Positions 28,189 through 37,055 are shown, numbered from the stretch's first letter. The stretch: DNA of 64,000 nt from Candidatus Sulfidibacterium hydrothermale (GCF_020149915.1 NZ_CP083760.1:3202087-3266086), one strand, 5' to 3'. Notes: generated by a model not told the origin, from the letters alone. Made by a program: numbers and translations.

Positions 28189-29502
28189 TCAGTTACCGTT
28201 AGCCACCGACAAATCAATTTCATTTTCGCCGGAGGCAATAATACTGGCAATAGTTGTATCACCTGTTACATTAACCGCCGTACGCAACATATCCAGCGGC
28301 CGGTCCACAGCAAAAATCAGCGCAATCCCTTCGGTGGGAATACCCACTGCCGTGAGCACAATTACCAGCATCACAATTCCCGCACCGGGAACAGCAGCCG
28401 AGCCAATGGAAGCCAGGGTAGCCGTAACAATAATCGTAAGCTGTGCACCAAGGCCAAGATGCATTCCGTAAACCTGCGCCAGAAAAATGGCCGCTACAGC
28501 CTGGTATAAGCTGGTCCCATCCATGTTAATGGTAGCACCGAGCGGAAGCACAAAACTGGCGGTTTCATTGGAGATACCCAGCTTTTCTTCTGCCGTTTCC
28601 ATGGTAAAAGGCAGGGTTGCTGCGCTGGAACTGGTAGAAAAAGCCAAAAGCTGTACCGGAGCAATCGCTTTTAAAAACTTACGGTATTTCACTTTGGTAA
28701 AAACGCCAATAAAAATCGGGTAAATCACAAAGATCATCAGCAGCAAGCCGATAACCACCGTCACAGCATACAGGCCAAGAGCAGCAAAAAGCGAAAGCGT
28801 ATCTTCCGGATGCGTGCCCGCCACATCTACCATCAGCGCGGCAATCAGTGCAAAAACGCCGTAAGGCGCAGCCTTCATGATAATATCTATCATTTTGAGG
28901 ACTACATCATTCAAGCCATTAATCAACTCTTTTACCGGTCGTACTTTTTCTTCCGGAACAAAAATCATGGCCACCCCAAAAAGAATGGAAAAAAAGATCA
29001 CCTGCAACATTTTGGTGTTATCTGACAACGAACGGAAGATGTTGGATGGAATAATATCCACAATGGGTTGCAATGGAGAAACATTCTTCAAATCGGCTGC
29101 CTGCGTTTTCTTAGAAGCGATATTTTCTGAGAATTTCTGTTTGAACTCGGCCGCTTTATCCGGCGGGAAAACTTTTCCCGGGTTGGTAATATTCACGATG
29201 ATCAACCCGACCGTAATAGCTATAACTGTTGTCAGGATATAAAAGCCCAGTGTTTTTAATCCGATGCGCGAGAGCTTTGAAATATCTGTCAGATTACTCA
29301 CCCCGCTGATCAACGAAACAATAATCAACGGAACAGCAATCAGTTTTAAAAGATTAATAAAGATGGTTCCCCACGGTTTGATATAAAAATCGGTGAACCG
29401 GAGCCATTGCCAATGTATGGCCATAAAACCCCAAATCACCCCTAAAACCATTCCCAGCAAAATTTGCCAGTGAAAAGCAAGACCTTTTTTCTTTTTTCCC
29501 AT
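28189..29502 (-). CDS. Dicarboxylate/amino acid:cation symporter (DAACS, GltP-like)
   Basis: Inner-membrane elevator-type transporter that takes up glutamate, aspartate or C4-dicarboxylates with Na+ or H+. The two family signatures are present: serine-rich hairpin FSTSSSAATLPFTM and TM7 GATINMDGTSLYQ, whose NMDGT contributes to cation and substrate binding. About 437 residues from the ATG at 29502 (MGKKKKGLAFHWQILLGMV); the frame opens earlier, but that segment spans the promoter. It is divergent from the phosphofructokinase gene, and the two -7 elements are separated by one base, so their expression may be mutually exclusive. Confidence 0.92.
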   Translation of the reverse strand: MGKKKKGLAFHWQILLGMVLGVIWGFMAIHWQWLRFTDFYIKPWGTIFINLLKLIAVPLIIVSLISGVSNLTDISKLSRIGLKTLGFYILTTVIAITVGLIIVNITNPGKVFPPDKAAEFKQKFSENIASKKTQAADLKNVSPLQPIVDIIPSNIFRSLSDNTKMLQVIFFSILFGVAMIFVPEEKVRPVKELINGLNDVVLKMIDIIMKAAPYGVFALIAALMVDVAGTHPEDTLSLFAALGLYAVTVVIGLLLMIFVIYPIFIGVFTKVKYRKFLKAIAPVQLLAFSTSSSAATLPFTMETAEEKLGISNETASFVLPLGATINMDGTSLYQAVAAIFLAQVYGMHLGLGAQLTIIVTATLASIGSAAVPGAGIVMLVIVLTAVGIPTEGIALIFAVDRPLDMLRTAVNVTGDTTIASIIASGENEIDLSVANGN

Positions 29503-29549
29503 AAAAAAACTGTTAAAAACTAATCTCTCCCACACAGGTGATGAAGTAT

Positions 29550-29557
29550 CAAAAATA
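29550..29557 (-). promoter_or_regulatory. -7 promoter element of the dicarboxylate symporter gene
   Basis: TATTTTTG on the minus strand matches TAnnTTTG perfectly. It ends one base from the oppositely directed -7 element at 29559-29566. Confidence 0.55.
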
Positions 29558-29558
29558 A

Positions 29559-29566
29559 TAAATTTG
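29559..29566 (+). promoter_or_regulatory. -7 promoter element of the phosphofructokinase gene
   Basis: TAAATTTG matches TAnnTTTG perfectly; transcription would begin near 29573, 24 bases before the start codon. Confidence 0.55.
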
Positions 29567-29596
29567 TAATACATTTATGACGAAATCATTGAAATC

Positions 29597-30631
29597 ATGA
29601 GCAAGCCAAAAAAAATAGGAATTCTTACAGCCGGTGGGGACTGTCCGGGATTAAATGCTGCCTTGCGGGGAGTGGGAAAAACAGCCATTTTGAAATATGG
29701 AATGGAAGTCGTCGGTATCTCTTCCGGATTTCTCGGGTTGCTACACAACGATTATATCCCACTTGACGAATCTTCTTTGTCTGGAATTCTCACGTTGGGA
29801 GGGACTATTCTTGGGACTTCACGCGAAAAACCATTTAAAAAAACACACCATCTGGCCAATGAAAAACCGCAGCTCATCAAAAAAAACTATGAAAAAGCCG
29901 GTTTTGACTGCATTGTTTGTATCGGAGGCAATGGCACCATGCGAACCGCAGCCTTACTGGCAAAAGAAGGGTTGAACGTTATCGGATTACCCAAAACCAT
30001 TGATAATGATGTTTGGGGTACCGATCAGACTTTTGGTTTCGACTCTGCTCTCACCATTGCTACCGATGCCATCGACCGGTTACATACCACGGCCAACTCC
30101 CACAAACGCATCATGGTCATTGAAGTGATGGGACACCATGCCGGATGGCTGGCTTTATATGCCGGAATGGCCGGTGGCGGAGACGTTATTTTAATCCCCG
30201 AACTGGACTACGACATGAAAGTGGTGAATAAATACCTGAAAAAACGGGTCAAATCAGGAAAACCCTATTCTATTGTGGTCGTTGCCGAAGGAATTGACAA
30301 ACCTAAAAAAATGAGTGCGGCAACTTATATAGCCGAAAGAATTGAAGAAGGCGTAGGCATAGAAACCCGGAAAACCATTCTCGGATACATCCAGCGCGGC
30401 GGAAGCCCCACGCCTACCGACAGGCTGTTGGCTTCCAGCTTTGGGGCCTGGGCTGTTGACCTGATTGCCGCAGAAGATTACGGCAAAATGGTGATTAAAA
30501 AAGGAGAAAACATCAGTGCTTTGCCTCTGGATGAAGTAGGCGGAAAATTACGTTTGGTTCCGGCTGATCATCCGCTGTTGCTAAAAGGCCGCGGATTGGG
30601 GGTTTGCTTTGGAACAAAAGAAGGATTATAA
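29597..30631 (+). CDS. pfkA: 6-phosphofructokinase, group III type
   Basis: Phosphorylates fructose-6-phosphate in glycolysis. Recognisable segments: ILTAGGDCPGLNAALRG (phosphate loop), CIGGNGTMRTA (109-117), LPKTIDNDVWGTD with catalytic Asp136, and VIEVMGHHAGWLAL. At the positions that separate ATP- from pyrophosphate-dependent enzymes (104 and 124 in E. coli) it has Gly113 and Lys133; Gly/Lys is known from ATP-dependent group III enzymes, so ATP use is inferred. The residue matching Asp103, which helps hold Mg2+, is Asn112. Length 344 is normal. A HIT family gene follows 20 bases later. Confidence 0.92.
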   Translation: MSKPKKIGILTAGGDCPGLNAALRGVGKTAILKYGMEVVGISSGFLGLLHNDYIPLDESSLSGILTLGGTILGTSREKPFKKTHHLANEKPQLIKKNYEKAGFDCIVCIGGNGTMRTAALLAKEGLNVIGLPKTIDNDVWGTDQTFGFDSALTIATDAIDRLHTTANSHKRIMVIEVMGHHAGWLALYAGMAGGGDVILIPELDYDMKVVNKYLKKRVKSGKPYSIVVVAEGIDKPKKMSAATYIAERIEEGVGIETRKTILGYIQRGGSPTPTDRLLASSFGAWAVDLIAAEDYGKMVIKKGENISALPLDEVGGKLRLVPADHPLLLKGRGLGVCFGTKEGL

Positions 30632-30651
30632 AATTTTAAAATCAAAATATC

Positions 30652-31053
30652 ATGGCCAGCATTTTCACAAAAATCGTCAACGGAGAACTTCCCTCCTATA
30701 AAATTGCCGAAACAGAAGATTATTACGCTTTTCTGGACATTTTTCCGCTAAAAAAAGGGCATACATTGGTTATCCCCAAAAAAGAAGTGGATTATATTTT
30801 TGATTTGGATGATGACCTTTATAAAGGATTGTTTGCTTTTGCCAAAAAAGTGGGAAAAGCCATTGAAACGGTTATTCCGTGCAAACGGATCGGTATTGCC
30901 GTTATCGGGTTGGAGGTCCCGCATGCACACATTCACCTTATTCCGTTAGACGGAATCTACGACATCGATTTTAAGCTCCCCAAACTCAAATTGAAAGAAT
31001 CTGAGTTTGAGGAAATCGCAGAAAAAATCCGGGAAGCTTTCGATAAGCTTTAA
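30652..31053 (+). CDS. HIT family nucleotide hydrolase (HinT-like)
   Basis: Small cytoplasmic histidine-triad protein of 133 residues. The N-terminal CxxC-like zinc motif of some relatives is absent (IFTKIVNGELPSYKI), while the catalytic triad VPHAHIHLIP is intact, with the middle His as the predicted nucleophile. Family members hydrolyse nucleoside phosphoramidates or aminoacyl-adenylates; the physiological role is usually unknown. It lies 20 bases after pfkA and is probably cotranscribed. Its stop is 12 bases from the stop of the convergent Omp85-like gene. Confidence 0.9.
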   Translation: MASIFTKIVNGELPSYKIAETEDYYAFLDIFPLKKGHTLVIPKKEVDYIFDLDDDLYKGLFAFAKKVGKAIETVIPCKRIGIAVIGLEVPHAHIHLIPLDGIYDIDFKLPKLKLKESEFEEIAEKIREAFDKL

Positions 31054-31065
31054 AATCGACAATCA

Positions 31066-32469
31066 TTAGAACTGATAACCCAGCCCGATATACAATCCGC
31101 TGGTACCATCCTGGGCATCAAAGGCTTTTCCGTAGTCTACCGAAATGATAAAGTTCTCGTTCATGGCTACCTTTAACCCGACACCGGCGCTATTGTGTAA
31201 TTTTTCAGCTCCGGGTTTAAAATATTCGTCATAAACATCCGCCGGAACATGACTGGTATCCACATCGGTTTTTTGAACCACCATTCCGGAATCGAAGAAC
31301 ATATTTACTCCCAGGTAAAAATTCTGATTTCCAACCATGAATTTTACAAATTTCCAGCGGAGTTCAAAGTTTCCGAAAGCAATTCCGTCTCCGGTAATCC
31401 GGTTACGCAAAATACCCCGTAATGTTCCTGCCCCGCCAAGTCCTTCGTTATACGCTTTGGTAGAATGCGCATAAAAAATAAGGGGAGAGATGTAAAATGA
31501 ATTTTGTCCGGCCAGCGTAAACTGGGCACCGAGACGATAATCGAAAAACAAGGTGTTTTTTACCAACGTGAGATATTGGCGCTGGATAACGGTTAATTTC
31601 AAAAATCCTTCGTCCATGGTTGACAGGAAACCCGGGGCACCGGTGAGTACTGTGGAAAACCAAATCCCTTTGTTCGGATTGGCTTCATTATCACGACTGT
31701 CATATTCAAAAGCGGTTTTGAAAAGGGTAAAAAAGCCGCCGTCTTTTTGACTTTCCGGAATAATACCCCAATCAATGTATTTTTCATACAATCCGGCAGT
31801 ATCAGGCAAAAGGTCAGACGGATCTTTTCCTTTATTCAGTTTATCCAGGTTTACCGAAGAAACATCGATGTTATAAAAACCCAATCCGGCTACCCAGTGC
31901 AATTTTTTATTGGCAAAATCGCCACGAAAATCAACTTTAGCGCGCAAAAATTTTCTCCTGTAACGGTAAAAAACACGGGTTACATAATCCGGTTTATCCG
32001 AATCAATCCAGTCAGAATGATATACGGCATCATAACCATTAAAGCCGTAAAAAGCATACACCTGATCAGGCATATAGCTCAGGTCGGTAAATACCCGGAT
32101 GCCTTTGATCCATTTTCGGGTATCGAAGTTTACCCGGAAAATACCACTTCCTTTGGTAAAATAACTGGCTTCAACATAAAGCGATTGAAAATAGTTCGGA
32201 TAAATGCTTCCGTCACCGTAATCATACAGATTCATCAATGCACCAAACTGAAATCCCAGATCGCTGTCGAATGAAATCACCGGCAAAGCACCCAAATTCC
32301 ATCCTTTTTTTACTTCTTCTTTTTTTTCTTTTTTGGCCGTTTTTTCTTTCTTGTTTTCCTTTTTGTTCTTCACATCTGTAGTAACATCCGTTGTACCAGC
32401 AAAAACTTGAAGTGAGAAAGCCAAAACCAAAAAGAAAATCCAGCCACTTTTCAAGGTAAATTTTTTCAT
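31066..32469 (-). CDS. Omp85-like outer-membrane barrel (BamA/TamA C-terminal type)
   Basis: Outer-membrane protein of 467 residues. A signal peptide ends at VFAG (about 25) and is followed by a lysine/glutamate-rich linker (35-55). The rest resembles the C-terminal surface-antigen (D15) barrel, including GGAGTLRGILRNRITG (about 350-365), which matches the conserved loop-6 (V/L)RG motif of the superfamily. It lacks POTRA domains, so it is not BamA itself; POTRA-less forms are common in Bacteroidota and have no agreed function. The protein ends in an aromatic strand (GLYIGLGYQF) suited to recognition by the Bam complex. Confidence 0.8.
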   Translation of the reverse strand: MKKFTLKSGWIFFLVLAFSLQVFAGTTDVTTDVKNKKENKKEKTAKKEKKEEVKKGWNLGALPVISFDSDLGFQFGALMNLYDYGDGSIYPNYFQSLYVEASYFTKGSGIFRVNFDTRKWIKGIRVFTDLSYMPDQVYAFYGFNGYDAVYHSDWIDSDKPDYVTRVFYRYRRKFLRAKVDFRGDFANKKLHWVAGLGFYNIDVSSVNLDKLNKGKDPSDLLPDTAGLYEKYIDWGIIPESQKDGGFFTLFKTAFEYDSRDNEANPNKGIWFSTVLTGAPGFLSTMDEGFLKLTVIQRQYLTLVKNTLFFDYRLGAQFTLAGQNSFYISPLIFYAHSTKAYNEGLGGAGTLRGILRNRITGDGIAFGNFELRWKFVKFMVGNQNFYLGVNMFFDSGMVVQKTDVDTSHVPADVYDEYFKPGAEKLHNSAGVGLKVAMNENFIISVDYGKAFDAQDGTSGLYIGLGYQF

Positions 32470-32624
32470 AGCAGGTTTTTTAATAAATAATTATGTGTTA
32501 AAAAAAGACGGGAGAAAAAACCATCATCATGTTTAAGAAATATTATGAAATGATTTTTATTCCTTTTTATCAAGCTGCTAATTTAAGTTATATCTTCGTA
32601 TTTCAAAATCTTTTACCCTTAATT

Positions 32625-33302
32625 TTGACAAAGATTAAAAATAAAGCCTTTTTACTATCGTTTGTTTTTCTGTTTTTTGGCTTTTTTTCATCAGAAAATG
32701 GTTTACAGGCACAAACAGAAAACAATGATATTGTACATATCCACGGCGTGCTAATGAGCAGCGACACGGCACGGCCGGTAGCCGATGCGCAAATTTTCAG
32801 CCGGAATAATGTACTGGGCAGTTTTAGCGATACCAGCGGACGATTTACCATTGCCGTAGCCCGTAATGACTCCATTATGTTTGCTTCGGTAGGATATATT
32901 ACCACCATTGTTCCGGTTACCGACAGCATTATCAACCACCCCGAGCCCGACACTTTCTACATGCCACTGGATACCATTCTGATTCACGAGGTGATCATTC
33001 ACGGCTACTGGGATTACGAAACATTCAAGCAGATGCTGATTCATATGATTCCTGCCAAAAGTAGTTACGATGTTACGGAAGATTTGAAAAAACGGCCACT
33101 TTTGTACAAAGAACGGGAAGGGCATTTGTATCTTTTCAGTCCCATACAATCTCTTTATGATCTGTTGAACAAAAAGGCCGTAATTCAACGGCGACTTATT
33201 CACAACCGGAAAATGTATAACCGGAAAATGATCAAACTGGGCCGGCCGCAGGATACCATTCCGGTACAACTGGATTACATGAAAGACAAAGTGCGAAATT
33301 AA
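32625..33302 (+). CDS. Exported protein with carboxypeptidase-regulatory-like domain
   Basis: After the signal peptide comes an Ig-like CarboxypepD_reg domain (IHGVLMSSDTARPVADAQIF, then GSFSDTSGRFTIAV and FASVGYITTIVPV), as found at the N-terminus of TonB-dependent receptors and in stand-alone Bacteroidota envelope proteins. The C-terminal half (KQMLIHMIPAKSSYDV onwards) is basic and unassigned. The open frame begins at 32529, but the TTG at 32625 is preferred: it gives MTKIKNKAFLLSFVFLFFGF and a clean cleavage at LQAQ, whereas the longer form has 32 extra residues ahead of the signal sequence. About 226 residues. Its partner is unknown. Confidence 0.75.
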   Translation: MTKIKNKAFLLSFVFLFFGFFSSENGLQAQTENNDIVHIHGVLMSSDTARPVADAQIFSRNNVLGSFSDTSGRFTIAVARNDSIMFASVGYITTIVPVTDSIINHPEPDTFYMPLDTILIHEVIIHGYWDYETFKQMLIHMIPAKSSYDVTEDLKKRPLLYKEREGHLYLFSPIQSLYDLLNKKAVIQRRLIHNRKMYNRKMIKLGRPQDTIPVQLDYMKDKVRN

Positions 33303-33334
33303 ACCGCCCAAAGGAAGCCGCTTTTGCCTTCCGG

Positions 33335-34036
33335 TTATTGAGCATAAGCCACCGAAACAACACTCAGACGTACACCGGGCACCTCCAGCAACCGGTTTCC
33401 ACAAGCTTCCAGCGTAGCCCCGGTAGTAATTACGTCATCTACCAAAAGAACATGTTTATTACGAATAAGACTTTCGTTCTTCACAGCAAAAATGTCTTTT
33501 ACGTTTTGCCAGCGTTCGTAACGCGATTTTTTGGTTTGCGTAGCAGTATAAATCTGCCGGTATAACACATTATTAACCACCGGGACACCGAGCTGTTCGG
33601 CTATTGCCTGACCAATTAAAAAACTTTGGTTATATCCTCTTTGGTGTTCTTTTTTCGGATGTAACGGAACCGGAACTACCACATCCACAGACGAAAGCAA
33701 GGGAAAACCGTGTAGCCTCTTCCCGGTTAACTTGCCAAGAAAAGTGCCAATTTCTTTTTTCCCGTCGTATTTTAGCTGATGAATCAATTGCTGCGCCATC
33801 CCGCCCTTATTAAAAAACAAAAGAGAAAAAGCAGCATTCAACGGTAATCTGCCCATAAAAATTTCGGTAACCGGATTTTCTTTTTCATCATGAAAACCGG
33901 TTAAAGGCAATTTGTAATAGCAAGAAGTACAAAGGACCTCCTCCTGACTGTGCAACGGTTTTCCGCAATGGGCACAGTTTTCAGGAAAAAACAAAGCCAC
34001 AACATCAGCAATCAGCGTATGAAGAAAAAAAGACAT
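33335..34036 (-). CDS. comF: ComF family phosphoribosyltransferase-like protein
   Basis: Cytoplasmic protein of 233 residues linked to DNA uptake (competence) in other bacteria. The N-terminal zinc ribbon is CAHCGKPL, then CTSCYYKL (four Cys), and a phosphoribosyltransferase-type domain carries VVPVPLHPKKEHQRGYNQS and the PRPP loop VLLVDDVITTGAT. A phosphoribosyl substrate is not established for the family. It follows ftsX by 25 bases on the same strand. No other competence genes are in the window. Confidence 0.9.
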   Translation of the reverse strand: MSFFLHTLIADVVALFFPENCAHCGKPLHSQEEVLCTSCYYKLPLTGFHDEKENPVTEIFMGRLPLNAAFSLLFFNKGGMAQQLIHQLKYDGKKEIGTFLGKLTGKRLHGFPLLSSVDVVVPVPLHPKKEHQRGYNQSFLIGQAIAEQLGVPVVNNVLYRQIYTATQTKKSRYERWQNVKDIFAVKNESLIRNKHVLLVDDVITTGATLEACGNRLLEVPGVRLSVVSVAYAQ

Positions 34037-34061
34037 TTTCTGTTTCTGCCTCTACAGCCTG

Positions 34062-34946
34062 CTAAAAATACAATTTATGTTTGTTCATATCGAGATACCG
34101 GCTAACAGCCCAAAAGGTGGAAAAACCCGAAACAGCCATCCCGGTAAGGATTACAAAAAGATATACGGCCCCCGTCATCATCGGACTTTCCACAGCTTTA
34201 AGCTCTGGAAGGTTTTCACGGGCCACCGCTAAAACGGCGGTTAACAAAACAATGGCGATTAAAGCGCTGTAAAATCCCTGCAGCATTCCTTTCCACACAA
34301 ACGGACGACGAATAAATCCACGGGTAGCGCCTACCAATTGCATACTTTTTATGACAAACCGCTTGGAATAAATCGTCAACCGGATACTGTTGTTAATCAA
34401 AGCCACCGCAATGACCAACAAAACAGCGCTAAGGACCAAAAGAACAAAAGATATTTTATTCAGGTTTTTATCAATTTCCTGAACCAGCGATTTTTGATAA
34501 TAAACTTCCTTAATGGTTGGTTTCCGGAGCAACTGATGCTCAATTTTTGTAATGCTGTCATTGTTAGCCCAGGCCGCATGAAAACGGACATCAATGGAAG
34601 GAAGCAACGGATTATCTCCTTTCCCGAAGAAGTCAACAAAATTTTTCCCCAGACTTTTTTTTAACCGTTCCAAAGCCTCCTGCCGGGTAACATACTCTGT
34701 TGATTTAATGTAAGGCTGTATATCGAGTTGCTTTTGTAACCGCAGAATTTCCGCTTCTTTTACCCCGGGTTTCATGATAATTTCGAAACCGATATTTTCT
34801 TTGATGTAATTAGAAAGGGTTTTCGCATGAATCACCAGCAAACCAAGAAACCCAAGCGTAAACAAAACCAGCGTAATACTAATAAGCGAAGTAAAATAAG
34901 CCGTGTTTACCCTCTTTTTATAATATTGTTCTTCTTTTGCCGCCAT
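34062..34946 (-). CDS. ftsX: Cell division ABC-transporter-like protein FtsX
   Basis: Inner-membrane partner of the ATPase FtsE; in other bacteria the pair activates peptidoglycan hydrolases at the septum. The topology is typical: one N-terminal helix (TSLISITLVLFTLGFLGLLVI), an extracytoplasmic domain (about 45-170) and three C-terminal helices in a FtsX permease region that includes NNSIRLTIYSKRFVIKSMQLVGAT. Length 294 is normal. ftsE is not adjacent, which is common in Bacteroidota. The comF gene follows closely and may share its transcript. Confidence 0.93.
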   Translation of the reverse strand: MAAKEEQYYKKRVNTAYFTSLISITLVLFTLGFLGLLVIHAKTLSNYIKENIGFEIIMKPGVKEAEILRLQKQLDIQPYIKSTEYVTRQEALERLKKSLGKNFVDFFGKGDNPLLPSIDVRFHAAWANNDSITKIEHQLLRKPTIKEVYYQKSLVQEIDKNLNKISFVLLVLSAVLLVIAVALINNSIRLTIYSKRFVIKSMQLVGATRGFIRRPFVWKGMLQGFYSALIAIVLLTAVLAVARENLPELKAVESPMMTGAVYLFVILTGMAVSGFSTFWAVSRYLDMNKHKLYF

Positions 34947-35086
34947 ACGATAGGGCTAAATTAACAATTTCCGAAGAAAGCACAACCTGCTCCAAAAGAA
35001 ATATCAAAAAGCATCCTACCCAGGAAATGATTTGTGAAAAAATCATAAGAGCCATTTCGTTATACGCTTTTTTCGGCTTTTTTAAA

Positions 35087-35094
35087 TATTTTTG
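35087..35094 (+). promoter_or_regulatory. -7 promoter element of the lipoprotein pair
   Basis: TATTTTTG matches TAnnTTTG perfectly, 37 bases before the chosen start at 35131. Confidence 0.5.
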
Positions 35095-35130
35095 CAACGA
35101 TATACAAATCGTAACAAAAATTGTAAAAGC

Positions 35131-35793
35131 ATGAAAAAACAGTGGACAAAATTACCGGTTTTACTGGTCGTTATTCTTATGGCTGGCATTACGCTTGGAG
35201 GGCTTTCTTCGTGTAAAAGCAAGAAAAAGCTGGCGAAAGAACAGGCAGCTGCTGCTTACAACGCCAAAGTACAACAAGCAAAAAAAGATCTTACCGCCAT
35301 GCTGAATGGAACTACGAACTGGACATTGGATGAACAGTTTGACCGGCTCAAAACCATAAAATCATACAATATTGATGATCCGGAAGTAAAAGATCTGATC
35401 GTAAAAGTCGAAAACAAACTCACCGAAGCTAAGGCAGAAGCCAAACGTAAGGCCGAAGAAGAGCGATTACGCAAAGCCGAAGAGGCCAAAAAGAAAGCGC
35501 AACAGGCCAAATTCAACATGCTGAACGAAAAATTTGCTGCCATTGCTGCTGCTCCATCTTACGAAGCAGCCAATAAATTGATCCAGGAAGCATTACAGGC
35601 TTTTGCATCTCCTGATGTTCCGGTACTGATCATCATCGATCAGGTTGACGGTGTGAATGATTATGATCGTCCTACTACCGCACTGCGGTTCCTGAACTAT
35701 TTAAAAGACCAAAAAACGTATCATTTTGCCGTGGATTCGGCCAAAAGAAATGACGCAGGAAAAATTACGGAATTAGAACTTATCAAAAAATAA
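35131..35793 (+). CDS. Lipoprotein with Ala/Lys/Glu-rich coiled coil, unknown function
   Basis: I do not recognise this family. From the ATG at 35131 (MKKQWTKLPVLLVV) it has about 220 residues: a lipoprotein signal with lipobox LSSC (Cys28), a region around the repeated idea of paired helices (KAKVQQAKKDLTAMLNG-like), then a long charged coiled coil (about 100-135, EAKAEAKRKAEEERLRKAEE) and a globular C-terminal half with VPVLIIIDQVDGVNDYDRPT. The coiled coil could span the periplasm. The frame opens at 35092, but that segment overlaps the promoter. It is 6 bases upstream of a second exported protein gene, so the two form an operon. Confidence 0.75.
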   Translation: MKKQWTKLPVLLVVILMAGITLGGLSSCKSKKKLAKEQAAAAYNAKVQQAKKDLTAMLNGTTNWTLDEQFDRLKTIKSYNIDDPEVKDLIVKVENKLTEAKAEAKRKAEEERLRKAEEAKKKAQQAKFNMLNEKFAAIAAAPSYEAANKLIQEALQAFASPDVPVLIIIDQVDGVNDYDRPTTALRFLNYLKDQKTYHFAVDSAKRNDAGKITELELIKK

Positions 35794-35799
35794 AAACCC

Positions 35800-36378
35800 A
35801 TGAAAAAAATCACCTATTCTCTCCTTTTTTTGCTGGGATTGATGATTACCATGCCCGCCACAGCCCAGGAAACCCTCAACCCCAAAAGAAAACAGGCTAT
35901 AGACAGTCTGGCACTCGAAAAAGTCAGAGATTTAAGTAAATATATCACCATCATCGGAAGTAAAACCACACCCTGGAGCGAAGCTAACCGGGTTATTGAC
36001 CGGGCAGAAGAGCTTTTTATGCAAGGTTCTGAAATCGGGGTTTCTTCGCTGTTGCGTCCGCAAATTGCCTATTACGGTGTACGAAAATATTTTGAACGGC
36101 TGATGCGACTGAACTACAGCAAAGTAGAAATACAATGGTATAAAATTGATTATGTCAGCGACTTACAACGTCAGCCCGATGGTACTTATGTTGGTGTCAT
36201 TACGGTTTTCCAGAAATTTAAAGGATACGACAAAGAAGGCCGTTTGGTGTACCAGGACACCACCAAAAAAGACATTACGGTTTATGTCAAACGTAAAGAA
36301 ACGCAAATTGGCGGAAGATTAATTGGATTTTGGGATGTTTTACTTGGCGATATGCGGGTAAAAGAAACCCACAAATAA
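35800..36378 (+). CDS. Exported protein of unknown function, paired with the upstream lipoprotein
   Basis: Protein of 192 residues with a signal peptide ending at ATAQ (about 23). The mature part has an alpha-helical half rich in charged residues and a beta-rich half (YVGVITVFQKFKGYDKEGRL and KKDITVYVKRKETQIGG), ending FWDVLLGDMRVKE. I know no family name for it. It begins 6 bases after the lipoprotein stop codon and ends at a strong bidirectional terminator, so the two genes make a self-contained envelope operon. A shared role in the periplasm or at the outer membrane is inferred from location only. Confidence 0.75.
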   Translation: MKKITYSLLFLLGLMITMPATAQETLNPKRKQAIDSLALEKVRDLSKYITIIGSKTTPWSEANRVIDRAEELFMQGSEIGVSSLLRPQIAYYGVRKYFERLMRLNYSKVEIQWYKIDYVSDLQRQPDGTYVGVITVFQKFKGYDKEGRLVYQDTTKKDITVYVKRKETQIGGRLIGFWDVLLGDMRVKETHK

Positions 36379-36399
36379 CCCACACAAAATATACATTCA

Positions 36400-36430
36400 A
36401 AAAACGCCGGGAATTATTTCCGGCGTTTTT
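36400..36430. terminator. Bidirectional terminator between convergent genes
   Basis: AAAAACGCCGG (36400-36410) pairs with CCGGCGTTTTT (36420-36430) around a short AT-rich loop. A- and T-run flanks suit both the envelope pair and pth, whose stop codon lies right at the edge. Confidence 0.88.
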
Positions 36431-36993
36431 TATTTATTATTGTACAAATTCATCGTACGGTCAATTCCCAGGGTTACAAAACTTTTAATGACTTCCACGG
36501 CCTTTTCCACCCGGGGAATTAAAAGATCTGTTTCAGCACGAGACCATTGTCCTAAAACATAATCCACCTGATATCCACGCGGGAAATCATTGCCAATACC
36601 AAACCGAAGCCGGGGAAAAACCGAAGTTCCCAGTTTCTCAATGATATCAGCGAGTCCGTTATGCCCGGCATCACCCCCCTGCTTTTTCAACCGCAGAGCA
36701 CCCGGTGGCAAAGCAATATCATCCAGCACAACCAACAACCGGTCTAAAGGAATTTTTTCTTTTTCCAACCAATATTTTACGGCTTTTCCGCTCAGGTTCA
36801 TGTAAGTAGTCGGTTTAATCACCACCAGCGTCCGGCCTTTATATTTTAAATGGGCCACTGCTGCCAGTCGCTGTGTTTCAAAACGGCCCTTTAAATCATT
36901 GGCCAAAGCATCAGCGATAATAAAACCAATATTGTGCCGGGTATTAGCATATTCAACACCTACATTTCCCAAGCCGGCTATCAGATATTTCAT
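36430..36993 (-). CDS. pth: Peptidyl-tRNA hydrolase
   Basis: Recycles peptidyl-tRNAs that drop off the ribosome by cleaving the ester bond. Catalytic residues line up with E. coli numbering: Asn10 and His20 in IAGLGNVGVEYANTRHNIGF; KPTTYMNLSG and LDDIALPPG (with the catalytic Asp) follow, and QGGDAGHNGL completes the pocket. Its 187 residues are normal. It is downstream of rplY, but a hairpin terminator and a perfect -7 element lie between them, so it is probably transcribed from its own promoter. The rplY-pth neighbourhood is conserved in many bacteria. Confidence 0.95.
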   Translation of the reverse strand: MKYLIAGLGNVGVEYANTRHNIGFIIADALANDLKGRFETQRLAAVAHLKYKGRTLVVIKPTTYMNLSGKAVKYWLEKEKIPLDRLLVVLDDIALPPGALRLKKQGGDAGHNGLADIIEKLGTSVFPRLRFGIGNDFPRGYQVDYVLGQWSRAETDLLIPRVEKAVEVIKSFVTLGIDRTMNLYNNK

Positions 36994-37055
36994 TTTTCTT
37001 GTTTTACGTTAGTGGACGTTTTTCCCTTTTTTCACGCACCAACTCTTTTTTACGG

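Noticed and set aside
31066..32469. BamA
   Set aside because: Only the barrel with the loop-6 motif is present; POTRA domains are missing.
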